Positions 39,629 through 51,514 of a stretch of 64,000 nt of DNA are shown here, piece after piece; the stretch's first letter is position 1, and every line of letters starts with the position of its first letter. Under the pieces are notes generated by a model. The model saw only the letters and a list, made by a program, of their open reading frames with translations. It did no database searches and was not told the DNA's origin. The stretch lies in assembly GCA_025738555.1 (NCBI GenBank), contig JAOVFP010000004.1:3906001-3970000 (forward strand), in the 5' to 3' direction. Both the position numbers and the translations under genes were made by a program. This DNA comes from Cyathus striatus (Eukaryota > Basidiomycota > Agaricomycetes > Agaricales > Nidulariaceae).

Positions 39629-40305
39629 ATGTCTTCGTACATTCAAGAACTCCTTGAGGGAAAAATTGTCGGTGTCGACTCTGACCTGCTCTTGTATCTT
39701 TACTGAGTACTGACACGCGACTGACAGGACTTTGTCGGCCAACAACAGGTCGAACTTATAGCAAGGGTGGTGCTTATTGCTACTACTGTGCGTCTCGTCC
39801 TTCATTCTCCATGTTCCCTTTAGCTTTAGGAGACTAGTAACCAACAGTACGTTTCGTACAGATCGTATCATTCATCGTAGGGTTTGCACTACAATCGCTC
39901 TCGGTGACGTTTGGCATCTTTGGTGTTTCAACGCTCGTTCTTGCTCTTGTGAGTGTTAGTTCGGTTTACAGGGTTTTGTATTCGTGCTTGGTGTGCAGAG
40001 AATATTCTGGCGCTCATATGATCTCGGAAATTGTGGCTACAAGTTCACAATAGCCGGCGTTCTTATTGTTCGCCTTGGCCATACCTTTTATATAACGTGC
40101 AGTTGCTCTGCCACAGAGACTCTTTGCGGTATATGTTCTACTAGCTTTATATGCTATGCTGGGCACGGACGATCACATAACATTGGGGACTAACTGGTTG
40201 TTTCTCTTGCAGGTGGTGGTGCCTCCATGGCCGATGTTCAACAAGCACCCAGTGAAGTGGCTGGAGGCGAAGCGGAATGAGAGTGCAGAGGCGACGAAGA
40301 GCTAG
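39629..40305 (+). CDS. SPC1: Signal peptidase complex subunit 1 (SPC12 family)
   Basis: Small four-exon gene, about 90 residues. It reads MSSYIQELLEGKI, then after an intron DFVGQQQVELIARVVLIATT, IVSFIVGFALQSLSVTFGIF, and finally VVVPPWPMFNKHPVKWLEAK. The EGxIDFVGQ start, two membrane segments and the PPWPMFNKHPVKWL ending are the SPC12/SPCS1 signature. It is a non-catalytic ER membrane subunit that helps define signal-peptide substrates. The third intron is long for this locus (about 260 nt). It lies 114 bases downstream of the preceding gene on the same strand. Confidence 0.9.
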
Positions 40306-40862
40306 TCGGAGGATTTGTCATGTGATTGGAATTTGTATTTTATTTTAGGATATGCTATGTATGGTGACAGACATCATTGATGTGTTGGACAGATGTATTA
40401 CTAGACTTAAGAGATAGGGTGGTGATGGGAAGAAGGGAGGTGGAAGGAGAGGAGAAGAGGGATGGAAAAGTGAAATTCTGAGAATATATTTGAGGCGGAA
40501 AAAGAGAAGAGCCGAAAAAGGAATTGGTTTCAAGGGCGGAGTGGCGGTGAGAGCTGGCAGTGGACTGAGCGGAGAGTGACGAGATCCCACTAAACTCCTT
40601 CGCTTGACGCTCTTTCTTTTCCCTTTCCCCTCCCCCTCCTCCCTCTTCCTGTTCTCCATCCCCTTTCTTCCTTTCTTCCCTCTGCCTCTCTTTCTTTCTA
40701 CGCTTGGGCCACGACGCATCTGATCGTCCAACTCGGGCTGTGCTTGTGATCTATCACCCAGATTAGCGCACCCACATACCCACCACTATCCCATCTCACC
40801 GCCAGGTCTATTCCTATTCTTTTATTCACTCTTCTCCAGAGCGCTCGCAGCTGCACATATTC
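40306..40862. promoter_or_regulatory. Promoter region of the KIN1-type kinase
   Basis: About 560 bases. A strongly purine-rich block (about 40430-40560) is followed by a pyrimidine-rich block (about 40600-40700) and CT-rich sequence up to the ATG, a common feature of fungal promoters and 5' UTRs. No specific factor site assigned. Confidence 0.4.
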
Positions 40863-43800
40863 ATGTCCTCGTACCCCACTGCCCTTGCCCCACAGCTCAA
40901 CCAGGTCCCAGAGGACGCAGAGCTGCCATTTCTACCCCCCGCTCCAATTTCCACTCCCTCCCACGGGGGTACAGTCCATCCCGGACACGAGTTTGATTTG
41001 CCCATCTCGCAGTCACCATCCTCTACCGTCCCCAATCAACAATACCAACTCCAGAATCAACAACACCATCCTCATCAACAACTACCACTCCCCTCCACCA
41101 ATTCCTATCACCACCACTCCCCTCAACCTCAACAGCAACAGCATCAGAACAACCCTCCCCCCTCCGCCTTCCACAACCCCTCCCCTAATCCCCGTCTTGT
41201 CTCTACCACACACCGTCCACGACCCGTGTCCATGCCCCCGCAAGCGTACCCACCGCCTGCTGTCAACGGTTACAACCTCAACCCCCCTCCATCAGCCCCG
41301 CCTTCTTCCGTCACCTCCCATTCCATGTCCTCAGACACGCGCGACCGCACAGACGAGGACCGCCAGCGCCGCAGGGAGCAGCGCGAGCGCGAACGAGAAG
41401 AGCGAGACAGAGAGAAGGAACGAGACGGGGATGCCCACAAGGAACGCGATAGGGAGCGAGACAGGGACAGGGAGCGGGACAAGGACAAGGACAAGGACCG
41501 CGGAAGACCCAGTCGCTCTAATCGTATCCTTGGCGATTATACCCTTAGCAAGACACTTGGTGCAGGCAGTATGGGCAAAGTCAAGTTGGCTACTCATAAC
41601 ATCACCGGTGAAAAGGTGCCTCTCGTCGTCGTTGTTTTACTTTCTCTCGTCCCATAACTAACACTATACATAGCTTGCCGTCAAAATTCTACCCCGTGTC
41701 CACCCAAACCCTCCGCCACAGACCAACGGCGCCTCCGAAAGCGCAGCCGCAAAGCAGGCCAACAAAGACGCCTCAAAGGAGATTCGTACCATCCGTGAGG
41801 CTGCCCTCTCCATGCTCCTTTATCACCCCTACATCTGCGGCATGCGTGAGATGATCGTTCATCAGCACCATTATTACATGGTCTTTGAGTACGTCAATGG
41901 AGGACAGATGCTTGATTACATTATCAGCCATGGCCGCCTCAGAGAGCGCGTTGCAAGGAAGTTTGCGAGGCAGATTGGAAGCGCGCTGGAGTATTGCCAT
42001 TTGAATAATGTCGTTCATCGAGGTTGGTATTCATCTCTCTCATCGTTAATTCTTACAAACATTCGCATATAGACCTTAAAATTGAAAATATCCTCATTTC
42101 GCAAACTGGTAATATCAAAATCATCGATTTCGGTCTCTCAAACCTATACGACCCCGTCTCTAACCTCTCAACATTCTGCGGTTCACTATACTTTGCCGCC
42201 CCGGAACTGCTCAACGCGAAAGTCTACACGGGACCCGAGGTCGATGTGTGGAGCTTTGGCGTGGTTTTGTACGTCCTCGTTTGCGGGAAGGTGCCGTTCG
42301 ACGATCAGAGCATGCCTGCGTTACATGCAAAGATCAAGCGTGGGCTTGTGGAGTATCCTGTTTGGTTAAGCGCCGGTATGTGTTCCTATTGCTTACTGTC
42401 CTTTCTTTGATTCTATGAATATCCGCACTCTTCACTTTGTCCTTTTTTATGCCATTCCGCATCATATGACATTAAACGCTAACTCCTTTCCTTCCCTCTT
42501 CCACGTCTAATTTTGGCCTACCAATTCATCAGAGTGCAAGAATCTGTTGTCCAGGATGCTTGTCACCAACCCGGCAAACCGCGCCCCGCTGCACGAAGTA
42601 ATGTCGCACCCGTGGATGGTACGCGGTTTCGCGGGGCCACCGGATATACACATGGTTCACCGCGAACCTCTGCGTGCGGATGAACTGGACCGACAGGTCA
42701 TTAAGGGCATGAAAGGGTTCGAATTCGGAACCGAGGAAGACATTGAACGCAAATTGGTTAATGTCCTCGAGAGTGAGGCGTACATCCGCGCTGTACAATA
42801 TTGGGAGCGGAAACGCAGTATTGGAGGAAGGTTGAATGGCCATGGGGGCTCCGCTAGCACAGGGATGACGAGGTGGGGGGAGAGCGTTAGCAATTCCTCG
42901 CTGGCGATCTCGTTCGATAGTACCACTACTGGAAAGGAGCCCTCCACCCCGAGTAAAAAGTCTAGGAGGTTCAGTGGATTCGATTATTATCGTCGCAAGT
43001 TGTTCTCGCCCTCCAGTTCGCCGCCGAATAGCCCTATGAGCAATTCGCCACCCAATTCATCGCATACACTCGTTGGACATCCGGGGCACAATGATCCTAA
43101 CCGCGAGCCGATGGATCCTACGCATGGGTTCCATCCCCTCATTTCAATGTATTACCTTGCGAGGGAGAAGATGGAGAGGGATAGAGTGTATGGGCCTGGT
43201 AGATTTGCCAGCTCCCAGCTATCTATTGCGCCAGATACTGCGTTGTCGCCTTCCGGGAGTGCTATGCCTACGCCGGCGGAGGATACGAAAGCTCAGCAGG
43301 TTGCTCATGTACAACAGCAGTATACAGGAGCGACGCAGCCACATTATACTGCTCCCATTCCGAGATCGGATGCCGTACCGACGAATCCAAAGGCGGAATA
43401 TAGCATGCCGTTACCTGGACTTCCCGCTCCCGGGACATCACATTACTCGGGGATGTCCTATGACAATAATACGATTGCAACACCTTCTCCTACTGCCACC
43501 ACTTTCGGTCCTCAACCGCGTGCCAGAGATGCTGGTATTGGTACCCCCACTGCAGCCTCACAACCTCAAAATGCACAGCAGAAGACTGGCAGGCATGTGG
43601 AAATTGACCAGGCGACGCTTACGCCTAAGCGGGCCTTACCCCGTGCTCCTCCCGCCGGTGCACATAAGCGGAGTCATAGTCTCAGTCAGAGACCAGGGAC
43701 AATCAGCCGGTGGGGTGGAATGTTCGGTGGTGGAAGCCATCAGGAGCCCGCCGTGGACGAGACGGGTAGGATGGTGGAGCCTCCAAAGACAGCGGGTCCT

Positions 43801-45426
43801 GAGTTTGCGTCGTTTTCTGAGCGAGAGAAGGTTTCTGAGGACCAAGGGGATGGCAGACATCTGGACGCGGAAGGCCAGCATGCCTATGGCTCGCCTTTAA
43901 GTGCTGGTGCTACCCTGGTTCGGAAGTTTGGGAGCATGCTGGTGGGTGGGAAGGGTGATGAGACTCGAAGAGGGTATTCGAAGAGGGGCACCATTCTGCG
44001 TGGGTTGACGCCTTCGCCGCGACCGTCGGAAGACGTAAATGAGGTCGAGAAGCCTTCAAATAAGGGTGAGGCTCAGCAGCAAGCTCTGCAGGTGCAACAA
44101 CAACAAGCTCAGGCTGAGGGTGGTTCTCCGGCTCTGTCCCCCGCAAGGGCGATAACGCAGAGCATGAGCCAGCCCGTGGGGAATATGCACCGGAGAGCCG
44201 CGACGATCCTCGATCCTCAGGGACGTGCGACGAGGCATGAGAGGAGAAGCAGCACGGGTGCTGCGCTTATGTCGGGTGCTGCGTCCACTGGTGGGGGCAC
44301 TATTGGCCGTCATCGTCGCCCGTCAACTGGGTACGGCAGTTCATCTGGAAGGCCTTTGCAGGATCGGTTGTTCTCCAAGCCGTCGGGCGGTGACCATGAC
44401 ATGTCGGAGAAAAGGGAGGAAGAGGAAGCGAATGATACGGTTACTTCTGGTGCTGAGGAGAGTTTTCAACAGGAGGATGAGAGACATGTGAGCGAGAAGG
44501 ACTTCAAGCCTGTGTTTCTCAAGGGTCTCTTCAGGTAAGTTTTTTCTTCTTCACTGTTTTCGGGGGAAGTGCTCATAGGATGCTATCAGCGTTGCTACAA
44601 CTTCTACCAAATCGCCCCCGGTAATTAAAGCGGACATCCGAAGAGTTCTTGATCGGATGCAGGTGCAGTATCGGGAGACGAAGGGAGGCTTTGAGTGTAT
44701 TCATCTACCCTCCATTGATGTGTCCTCGATTGAACAATCCACTATCCGTGCCAGCAGTCATCATCGGCATGAAACTTCGTCTGCGATGTCTGGCGAAACT
44801 GGCCGTACTACCCCTACATCTCATCACCGGCCTTCCATCGTGAAGAAGGCGTCCAAGCTTTCCTTTGGCATGAAACGCGATAAGGGTAAGGAGAAGGAAG
44901 ATAAAGAGACACCTACACGCACATCGGAGGGTACAACTGCCAATCTCGCGACGACCGCTAGCAGCGGGTCGTCTTCCTTCTTCAATGTCTCCTCAAATCA
45001 CACTGTCACTGTACAGGAGGGTCCTGTTACCTCTAACGGAGCCGTCTCCTCTTCCCCTCCTGAAAACGATAATGTACCTCCTCGATCCCAGTCTCCCACT
45101 ACTTCGACCAAAACGAAAGTTCTTCCTCCAATACCCCGCGATTTTGGTGGCGCCACCTCTCCTATTCCAAGGAGTCCAAGTCCATTCCCCACCGGTGAAG
45201 TTGACCAGGATTTGTTTGAGCACTTGGGAAACAACTCATTGAGTGTACGATTTGAAATTAATATTGTCAAGGTATGTTAGCATGCTTCCTGTTGGAAGGC
45301 AGTACTAAGTATTGCCGCTAGGTTCCGTGGCTTCCATTACATGGCATCCAGTTCCGAAGAGCAAGCGGAGATGGATGGCAGTATCAAATGCTGGCCAGGC
45401 GGGTCCTGACAGAGCTCAAGTTATGA
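40863..45426 (+). CDS. KIN1: KIN1/PAR-1/MARK-type Ser/Thr kinase with KA1 domain
   Basis: Six exons (40863-41615, 41674-42022, 42073-42375, 42533-44534, 44590-45271, 45322-45426) give 1397 residues in consistent phase. The N-terminal 220 residues are Pro/Gln/His-rich and end in alternating charged RERERE/RDRD/KDKD runs. The kinase domain shows [50 protein letters not shown], and ends HPWMVRGF. A long disordered Ser/Pro region follows. The last exon holds the KA1 domain ([41 protein letters not shown]), preceded by [23 protein letters not shown]1 kinases act in cell polarity, exocytosis and wall integrity; KA1 binds acidic lipids. Confidence 0.93.
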
Positions 45427-46080
45427 TGAAATTTATGATCGTTCATTTTTCCAACCTAACTACTTACTTACCCCACGCTTTAACTGACACACACATTCAC
45501 TCTCTCCGCCCGGCATATGATGGTCCTGGTCCTTGTTTTCACTCTCGCGCAGTTGCTGTTTTCATGTTTATATTTTTTTCGCTACCATCTGTTTTTTTTT
45601 CTCGTTCTCTACAAGCTGTTACTCTATTTTCATGCAGATTTTGTTATTTATGGGAACGTTCATTTGGGTTCAACTTGCAGGAGGCTTTAATGCATGATGG
45701 AATACATAACGAGGCTTATAATGCCAAATTTCGATGATTGATGCTGCCACTCAGGAAATAAGTAAAGCTTGGGACAACATTTTTGGTGAAGTAGAATTAA
45801 TCGGTGGTCCGGGCCGCTAGACCCCGTGATCGTGCATCACTGTTGGATTGTGGGGTCGAAGAAGACTGCACACCTTCTCTGTCTTCCACGACTATCAAGG
45901 TGGGGACAACTCGGGGAGCTTCGCCATGACTTCAAATTCATCCTATTCATATACAAGACTAAGCAATGAGCCCAGGTGACCAATGGCCAATTGCCATCTA
46001 CTACTTTTCCTCCGAACTCCCTGCCAACTTATAATACGTGTCCTTGAACCTCAAGCACAGAGCATTCTGACGCACCCACC
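45427..46080. other. Intergenic, 650 bases
   Basis: Between the kinase stop and the transporter ATG on the same strand. Contains T-runs near 45565-45605 and CT-rich sequence before 46081. No gene or RNA recognised. Confidence 0.4.
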
Positions 46081-48190
46081 ATGACTGCCGCTTCCAAGAG
46101 GCCATACTTTGGTATGACAGGGACCCAGCTCAATATTTGGGTCACTGTTGCGTGTACTACGGCTATGACTTTGTTCGGTAAGTAACTACCATGAGAGTGC
46201 TGCTATTTTAAGCGCTTATAGCAATCTTTAGGATATGACCAGGGAGTATTTGGAGGGATCATTGTCACTCAGAATTTTTTGGAGACTATGGGAAATCCAG
46301 ATCCAAATCTCCAGGGGACGATTGTTTCATTATACGATATTGGATGGTACGTGGAAAGCAATATCATAACTTCCAAGACAGAAATATATACTTCTTACAG
46401 CTTCTTTGGAGCGATCTCAACATTTGTTTTTGGTGTGATACAACACTTTTTGATGATGCACCCCATCTCATCAATGTGGCAGGGGAACAGCTTGGACGGA
46501 AGAAGACATTCTTGATAGGAGTTACAATTATGTCCATTGGCGCAATTCTTCAGACTTGTGCATTCTCAGTTGCACAGATGATCGTAGCGAGATTAATCAC
46601 AGGTTTTTTTTTTTTTTTCATATTTGAAGGTCTATAATACCCTGACCTGTTCATATTCAGGTCTTGGGAATGGGTAAGCCGTAAGATGATATCTTGATTG
46701 TAAACGTGCTTAGAATTTCTAAGAATAAACACGGCGACTGCTCCTGTCTGGCAAAGCGAAACCTCTAAACCTTCGTGGAGAGGGAAATTAGTCGTATTTG
46801 AAATGATGTGAGTATGGTACATCTCACAGAATCAGTCATAATTAACCCAGACTTAGCATGAATATTGCAGGCTTTTCCTTGAGCAACTGGATGACGTACG
46901 GGTTCAGTTTTCTAGACGGAAGTATATCGTGGAGGTTCCCCATCGCATTCCAACTGGTTTTCTCAGTTGTCCTGTTCGTTACCGTACCCTGGCTACCAGA
47001 GAGCCCCAGATGGCTTTTGGCACATGGGTACGAGGAGGAAGGTGTGCATGTGCTTGCTGCCTTGGAGGGAGGCGATGCCACACCGAAAGATGATATCATT
47101 GTTAATGAGCGCGATGAGATCCTTGAAGCTGTCCGACTAGAAAAAGAGCATGCTCCATCTTGGAAGGATATCATACGTGGAAAGACTGGCGACACCGGCA
47201 TGATGCAACGCTTGATTCTAGGAGCAGGTAAGTTTATGTGGCGTTAATAACGGTATATTCGATATCTAAAACACTTTTTTTCTTAGGGACACAATGGATG
47301 CAACAACTTGTTGGTATCAATGTCACAAGTTACTAGTAAGGTTATTACCACTGCGCTGACATGATAACGCTGACCTCGTTTCGGATATCAGCTTACCTTT
47401 AGTCCTTCAAAATTCAGTTGGACTCTCAAACAACCTCTCGCGTCTCCTCGCCGCTTGCAATTCCGTTTCGTATCTATTATTCTCTTTCGCGGGATTGATT
47501 CTTATTGAAAGAGCTGGTCGGCGGAAGTTGATGATGTGGGGTGCTGCAGGACAGTGTGTCTGCTACATTCTTATCTCCGGCTTGCTCTCCCAGGCGAATG
47601 ACCCAACCAATGGACCGAAATTTGGTGCTGGTGCCACGGCTTTCTTCTTTTTATACTACGTGTTCTTTGGCATTTGTTGGCAGGTAAATGTTTTTTGTCT
47701 TACATAACTCCGTTGAAATACTAAAAGCATTTTGTAGGGTGTTCCCTGGCTATACCCAACGGAAATCAACAGCCTTGCCATGAGAACTAAGGGGGCAGCA
47801 ATAGGCACTGCCTCAAATTGGATATCTAACTATATTGTGGTGCAGATAACTCCTCCTGGAATTGCTAATTTGGGCTGGCGATTCTACCTGATATGGGTCG
47901 TTTTCAATGCCATCTTTGTCCCAGTACGTATGATAAGCATCTGTCTTGCTTTTTGAGACTGAGGAGTGTTTCAGCTTGTGTGGCTGGTGTACCCTGAGAC
48001 GGCAAATCGCCACTTGGAAGACATTGATCGCGTCTACCGTGAAAACAAATCAATGGTTTTCGTGTTCAAAAATAAGGAGATCACGCAGGTGAAGCGGCCT
48101 CAACGATTTATTGATGCAGATCAAGAGCGTCTTGCTCTTGGTAATCGCAGTCAGGAGGATTCTCCTACTCCTGATGAAGCGATACCCTAA
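46081..48190 (+). CDS. MFS sugar-porter family transporter
   Basis: Multi-exon gene from ATG 46081 (MTAASKRPYFGMTG). Sugar-porter signatures appear in order: FGYDQGVFGGII at TM1, GEQLGRKKTFLIGVTIMSIGA after TM2, VARLITGLGMG, PVWQSETSKPSWRGKLV, FPIAFQLVFSV, the central PWLPESPRWLLAHG motif, QWMQQLVGINVTSYYLP in TM7, ERAGRRKLMMWG, GVPWLYPTEINSLAMRTKGAA, and YPETANRHLEDIDRVY after TM12. A 13-nt exon encoding the LGMG part is bounded by two introns, one of which begins with a long T run. Expected to be a proton-coupled sugar importer in the plasma membrane; the substrate is unknown. Confidence 0.92.
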
Positions 48191-48336
48191 GGTTTCGTAA
48201 GTATGGAATGAAGACTTATAATGTCGTTTTTGCTTTCAATTGCTATCTTGAATTTTAAACATGTAAATATAGATCAGAACCAATATGACATTTATCCACA
48301 ACGCTTTTGAGCCGTTCCTGATTTAACGCTCATTAC

Positions 48337-49885
48337 TCACTTCAATCCTAGTGCAACTCTTCGGGACTTGGAGTTAGGATCAAGGAATGGTTTCTCGCCC
48401 AAACTAACGACGCGGTTGCCTTGACGCAAGTCAGTGTAGTCGTTCCTATGTAAACGATAAATTCAAGCCTCTCGAAAGAAAAGTTAAACGAATTTACGTT
48501 GCTGTGTGAAGTGTCACCCGGTTATCCCAAATGGCAACGTCGTCGAGTTTCCATCGATATCGGACCTGGGCAAGATGTTATTTCTTGCGAGGCCGAAACA
48601 ATGTAATAGTAAGTACCTGCAAGTCATGGTTTTCCGAAATATGTAGTGCTAAATACTTCAAAATATTTTCAGATTCATCTGGTGTCAGTTCTACGATCCG
48701 TTTAGTAAATCTATTTCAACATTTAACATGGTGGTCGGTTGCGATGCAAGGTTTCTGAACTGACTCTCTATTGACGAACAACGACTTAAATCCAGTAACC
48801 GGGTTTGTGCGCACAACCGGACTAGGGAAGCATACTATTCAGCTTATATTTGATATTAAAGCTCGATCATGGTACTAACTGGATTGCTGTCAAGTCCGTT
48901 CCCGTATTCTCGGGAGAACCTCTGGGGTCTTGGATCTTTAGCCCATGATTGTGCGCATACTATGGCGGGTTTCTTGCATCAGTAGGATTTTGGCAGACAT
49001 CTGATAACTAACATCGGTGAATACATCTGCATTGTGTACCGCCGTAAGGTTTTCCAAGAACTTTTGATACGCGGGTGAAAGTCTGTCGTAGGCTTCATAC
49101 CCACTGCACACAAATATTCAAGTCAGGCCTTTATCCTCTGTACATGACACGGATGTAACCACCACTGACCTTGCCCACTTCATAGGTTTGTTTCAACTAT
49201 TGTGGTAAACCAAGAATACTGTAAATAATTGCCCTTACCAATGTATCACCACCGACTATTCATAATATTGTTACTACCAAAGTTTGCGAACATTCACAAA
49301 TTATTGGTCACCTTTAGGTAATGTGTGCATCTTTAATATCTGCAAAGCAAGTTGTACATATGGTTCAAAGCTCTCGTACAAGCCCTGTACTTACAGCATA
49401 ATCTGAAGGGACACGCTCGAACGTTATGTCGGCATGCCATCCTCTGCTGGCTCGCGTGCTTGTTCGTATGACTGGTGTTGCGATCCCTCTAAGCGAGGAT
49501 ATTGTGAGACAATGGATGCTGCAGATGGCAAACATTCGATTCCTACATACCCCATAGACGAAATCACAGAAATCTCAGCCCCAAGCTCAGGCGTATCCTC
49601 AGATATAGGGTGCTTGTGCAGCCCCGACGACTCAGGATTACCAGAAAGTTTTCCAAGGCGCCGACCTAGTTCTTTCTGCTGCTCGATAGTAATATCCTGG
49701 TCAGTGAAGAAGACAACTCCTCTGTGTGAAATAAGGACAGCTAAATCACGAATGAGCTCGTCAGAGTCCGGAGAAGAGAGGATTGCTGAAAGCTGCGTTG
49801 ATTTATCTGGGAAAACGGTGCCAATATGGGTAGTGGCATCGTAGTTATTAAATATGTGCAGAGATCCCTGGAGAGACGGTGTCAT
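48337..49885 (-). CDS. TauD/TfdA-type 2-oxoglutarate dioxygenase
   Basis: From ATG 49885 (MTPSLQGSLHIFNNY). Family blocks follow: HIGTVFPDKSTQLSAIL, DLAVLISHRGVVFFTDQDI, EQQKELGRRLGKLSGNPE, ISVISSMG, then across introns GWHADITFERVPSDYAVLK (HxD iron ligands), GGDTLWASGYEAYDRLSPAY, NPVTGFKSLFVN, IVELTPDESENILKYLALHI, VRYRWKLDDVAIWDNRVTLHTATNDY (distal His). It ends SKSRRVALGLK. Fungal members oxidise sulfonates such as taurine, releasing sulfite. About ten short introns. The first reading through 49440 looked like a frame break, but a 63-nt intron after ISVISSMG restores frame. It is convergent with the MFS gene, 146 bases apart. Confidence 0.88.
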
Positions 49886-50042
49886 ATCGATGTGAGGAAA
49901 CCCAATGATGCATACTGGGGATAAGTAGTGGATATATAAGTAGCTATTTAATATGGTGGGAGGTTTAGTGCAATAAGCACGCAATATACAACCTGGTTCT
50001 TTTGAGGTTCATTCCATTTCTCACGATAAACAAAAATAAAAA

Positions 50043-50128
50043 TGGTTGAACCCAGGATCGAACTGGGGACCTTCTGTGATCACCATCAAGATGTGAGACA
50101 GAAATCATAACCACTAGACCACTCAACC
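50043..50128 (-). tRNA. tRNA-Val (anticodon CAC) with intron
   Basis: An 86-base cloverleaf on the minus strand. Acceptor GGTTGAG pairs with TTCAACC (last pair G-U), the D arm is GTCTAGTGGTTATGAT, the anticodon stem TCTGT pairs with ACAGA, and the T arm CCCAGTTCGATCCTGGG is canonical with discriminator A. The anticodon loop reads CTCACA with CAC at positions 34-36, interrupted after position 37 by an intron of about 13 nt, as is usual for nuclear tRNA introns. The five-base variable loop AGGTC and the T arm match fungal tRNA-Val. An alternative reading as Glu (CTC) would leave a three-base variable loop and is less likely. Confidence 0.85.
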
Positions 50129-50131
50129 TGA

Positions 50132-50353
50132 CGTACGTTCTACGTAGCTGAACAACCTCATCTGTATGATAGATTGAAATACATTTCTAAAATCATTACA
50201 ACTTTAGAATCGAAGAAAGAGCAAGTAGACGGCGTTGTCGGAAGTGGTACAGAAAGCGGAGATGATTTGTTCATGTCAGAGTATCCTATTGTTATGCGGA
50301 TTGAACGCGACGCGACTCGTGGTGTGAAGGTCGTTGCCAAACACAAACCATAA
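50132..50353 (+). pseudogene. Orphan C-terminal-like coding fragment next to the tRNA
   Basis: An open frame of 73 codons ending in TAA with coding-like composition (HLYDRLKYISKIITTLESKK, then LFMSEYPIVMRIERD and a basic ending KVVAKHKP). It has no usable start: the upstream in-frame stop overlaps the 5' end of the tRNA-Val gene, and no donor exon is apparent between the tRNA and the TauD start. The only internal ATG choices would give short peptides. It may be the stranded 3' end of a gene broken near the tRNA, or a spliced gene whose 5' exon I cannot see. Family not recognised. Confidence 0.3.
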
Positions 50354-50435
50354 ACACTTTTCTATAACCCTTTATTCCAATTTCTCATCTGTTCGACGTT
50401 CTCCTCCATAAAATCCCGATCAACTGCAAAGGAAA

Positions 50436-51514
50436 ATGGCGAAGCCTGATTCTGTATTCATGTTCATAACTGCAGTCCATGGTCCTGGGAGTAAAAGCTT
50501 CGAGGTTCGCCCAGTACTCCCCAAAGTAACAACCAATTCTGACCATCGGTCGGGCAGGAAGTGCGTATAGATGACTACCTTAAGGCGTACTCTACTACTG
50601 GTCGCCCACCTCAGCCACCTCCTAGCCAACCGACAGGAGAAAGCGAGCGGCGTGCCCTTGGTTTACCTCCGCTTTTTCAACCGCATACTGAAAGCTCTGT
50701 GTCAAGTTCAAGTGTTCCAACACCACCGCTCTCAATCTCAACATCGGCAAGAGTAGTCAATCCTCAAGAGCTACCAGCAGCACAAGTATTCCATTCCACT
50801 CAATATCAAGGAGAGACGATGCAAAGTATGGCTTGTATGAGTGGATTCACTGGATTTAGCCATGAAGTAAGCATTCCTTTCACATTCGTTATACACACTT
50901 CTTACACTACTATAGGAACTACGATATCACGCGTATCTTCGTGGGCACAAGTTTCCGCCCGCTCAAGTACCCATGGATCCATTTATTCCTACACAATTTC
51001 CGAAGGCAGACACAAGCACAAGTACACCGACACCAACACAGCTACCGTCTGTGAGTGGCGCGGACCCCGGAGATCAATTACAGAATATCTCAGCTCAGCC
51101 AGGGTTCACTGGACACTGTCCTGAGGTAACATACTTATGTACCTACTTTTCCTCTAAATCTGACGCTTTTCTTTACCTTAGGAACTTCGAGTCATGTTCC
51201 TTTTCTCAGGGCGCGAACTTACATCAGCAGAGATCGTCCAGGCACAGCAAGGACACCTCCCCCCTCCCGCTCCCACCGTTCCCACTGCTTCTACGTCTAC
51301 CTTGCCGCCACCGCCGGTTACACCCTCAGCTCAGAGACCTAGCATATTTGGTCTTGGTGGTGGAGCGGCGCCAAGCACAGGCTCAGGTGGCCTCTTTGGA
51401 ACCCCTGCGGCAACGGGAAGTACACTTGCGCCAGCGACTCCAGCTCCAACACCAACAAACTTGTTTGCTCCACGGGCTACCCCTACCGCACAGGGTGGAC
51501 TTTTCAGGTTTTAG
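50436..51514 (+). CDS. FG-nucleoporin-like protein with repeated exon module
   Basis: Exons 50436-50504, 50558-50866, 50916-51125 and 51182-51514, all phase 0, give 306 residues. Each of the three introns splits the same short motif between two glutamates: KSFE|EVRIDDYLKAY, FSHE|ELRYHAYLRGHKFPP, HCPE|ELRVMFLFSGRELTSAE. This resembles the EELRLEDY segment that follows the GLFG region of Nup98-type nucleoporins. The linkers are Pro/Ser/Thr-rich, and the last exon has FG-type repeats (IFGLGGG, GLFGTPAA, NLFAP, GGLFRF). It is too short for a complete Nup98 and lacks the autoproteolytic domain. A nuclear-pore or mRNA-export role is inferred from composition and motif. Confidence 0.65.

Noticed and set aside
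41270..41597. Minus-strand Ser/Leu/Val-rich open frames over the KIN1 charged tract
   Set aside because: They are the complement of the RE/RD repeat; such codons are open on both strands.
46604..46618. Long T run as a possible regulatory element or terminator
   Set aside because: It is the 5' part of an intron in the sugar transporter; a simple homopolymer explains it.
49424..49560. Apparent frame break in the TauD gene before GWHADITFE
   Set aside because: A 63-nt GT-AG intron after ISVISSMG restores the frame, so the gene is intact.
50043..50128. Reading the tRNA as tRNA-Glu with anticodon CTC
   Set aside because: That frame leaves a three-base variable loop and a G-U closed stem; the Val(CAC) reading gives normal D-arm spacing, a perfect anticodon stem and the usual five-base variable loop.
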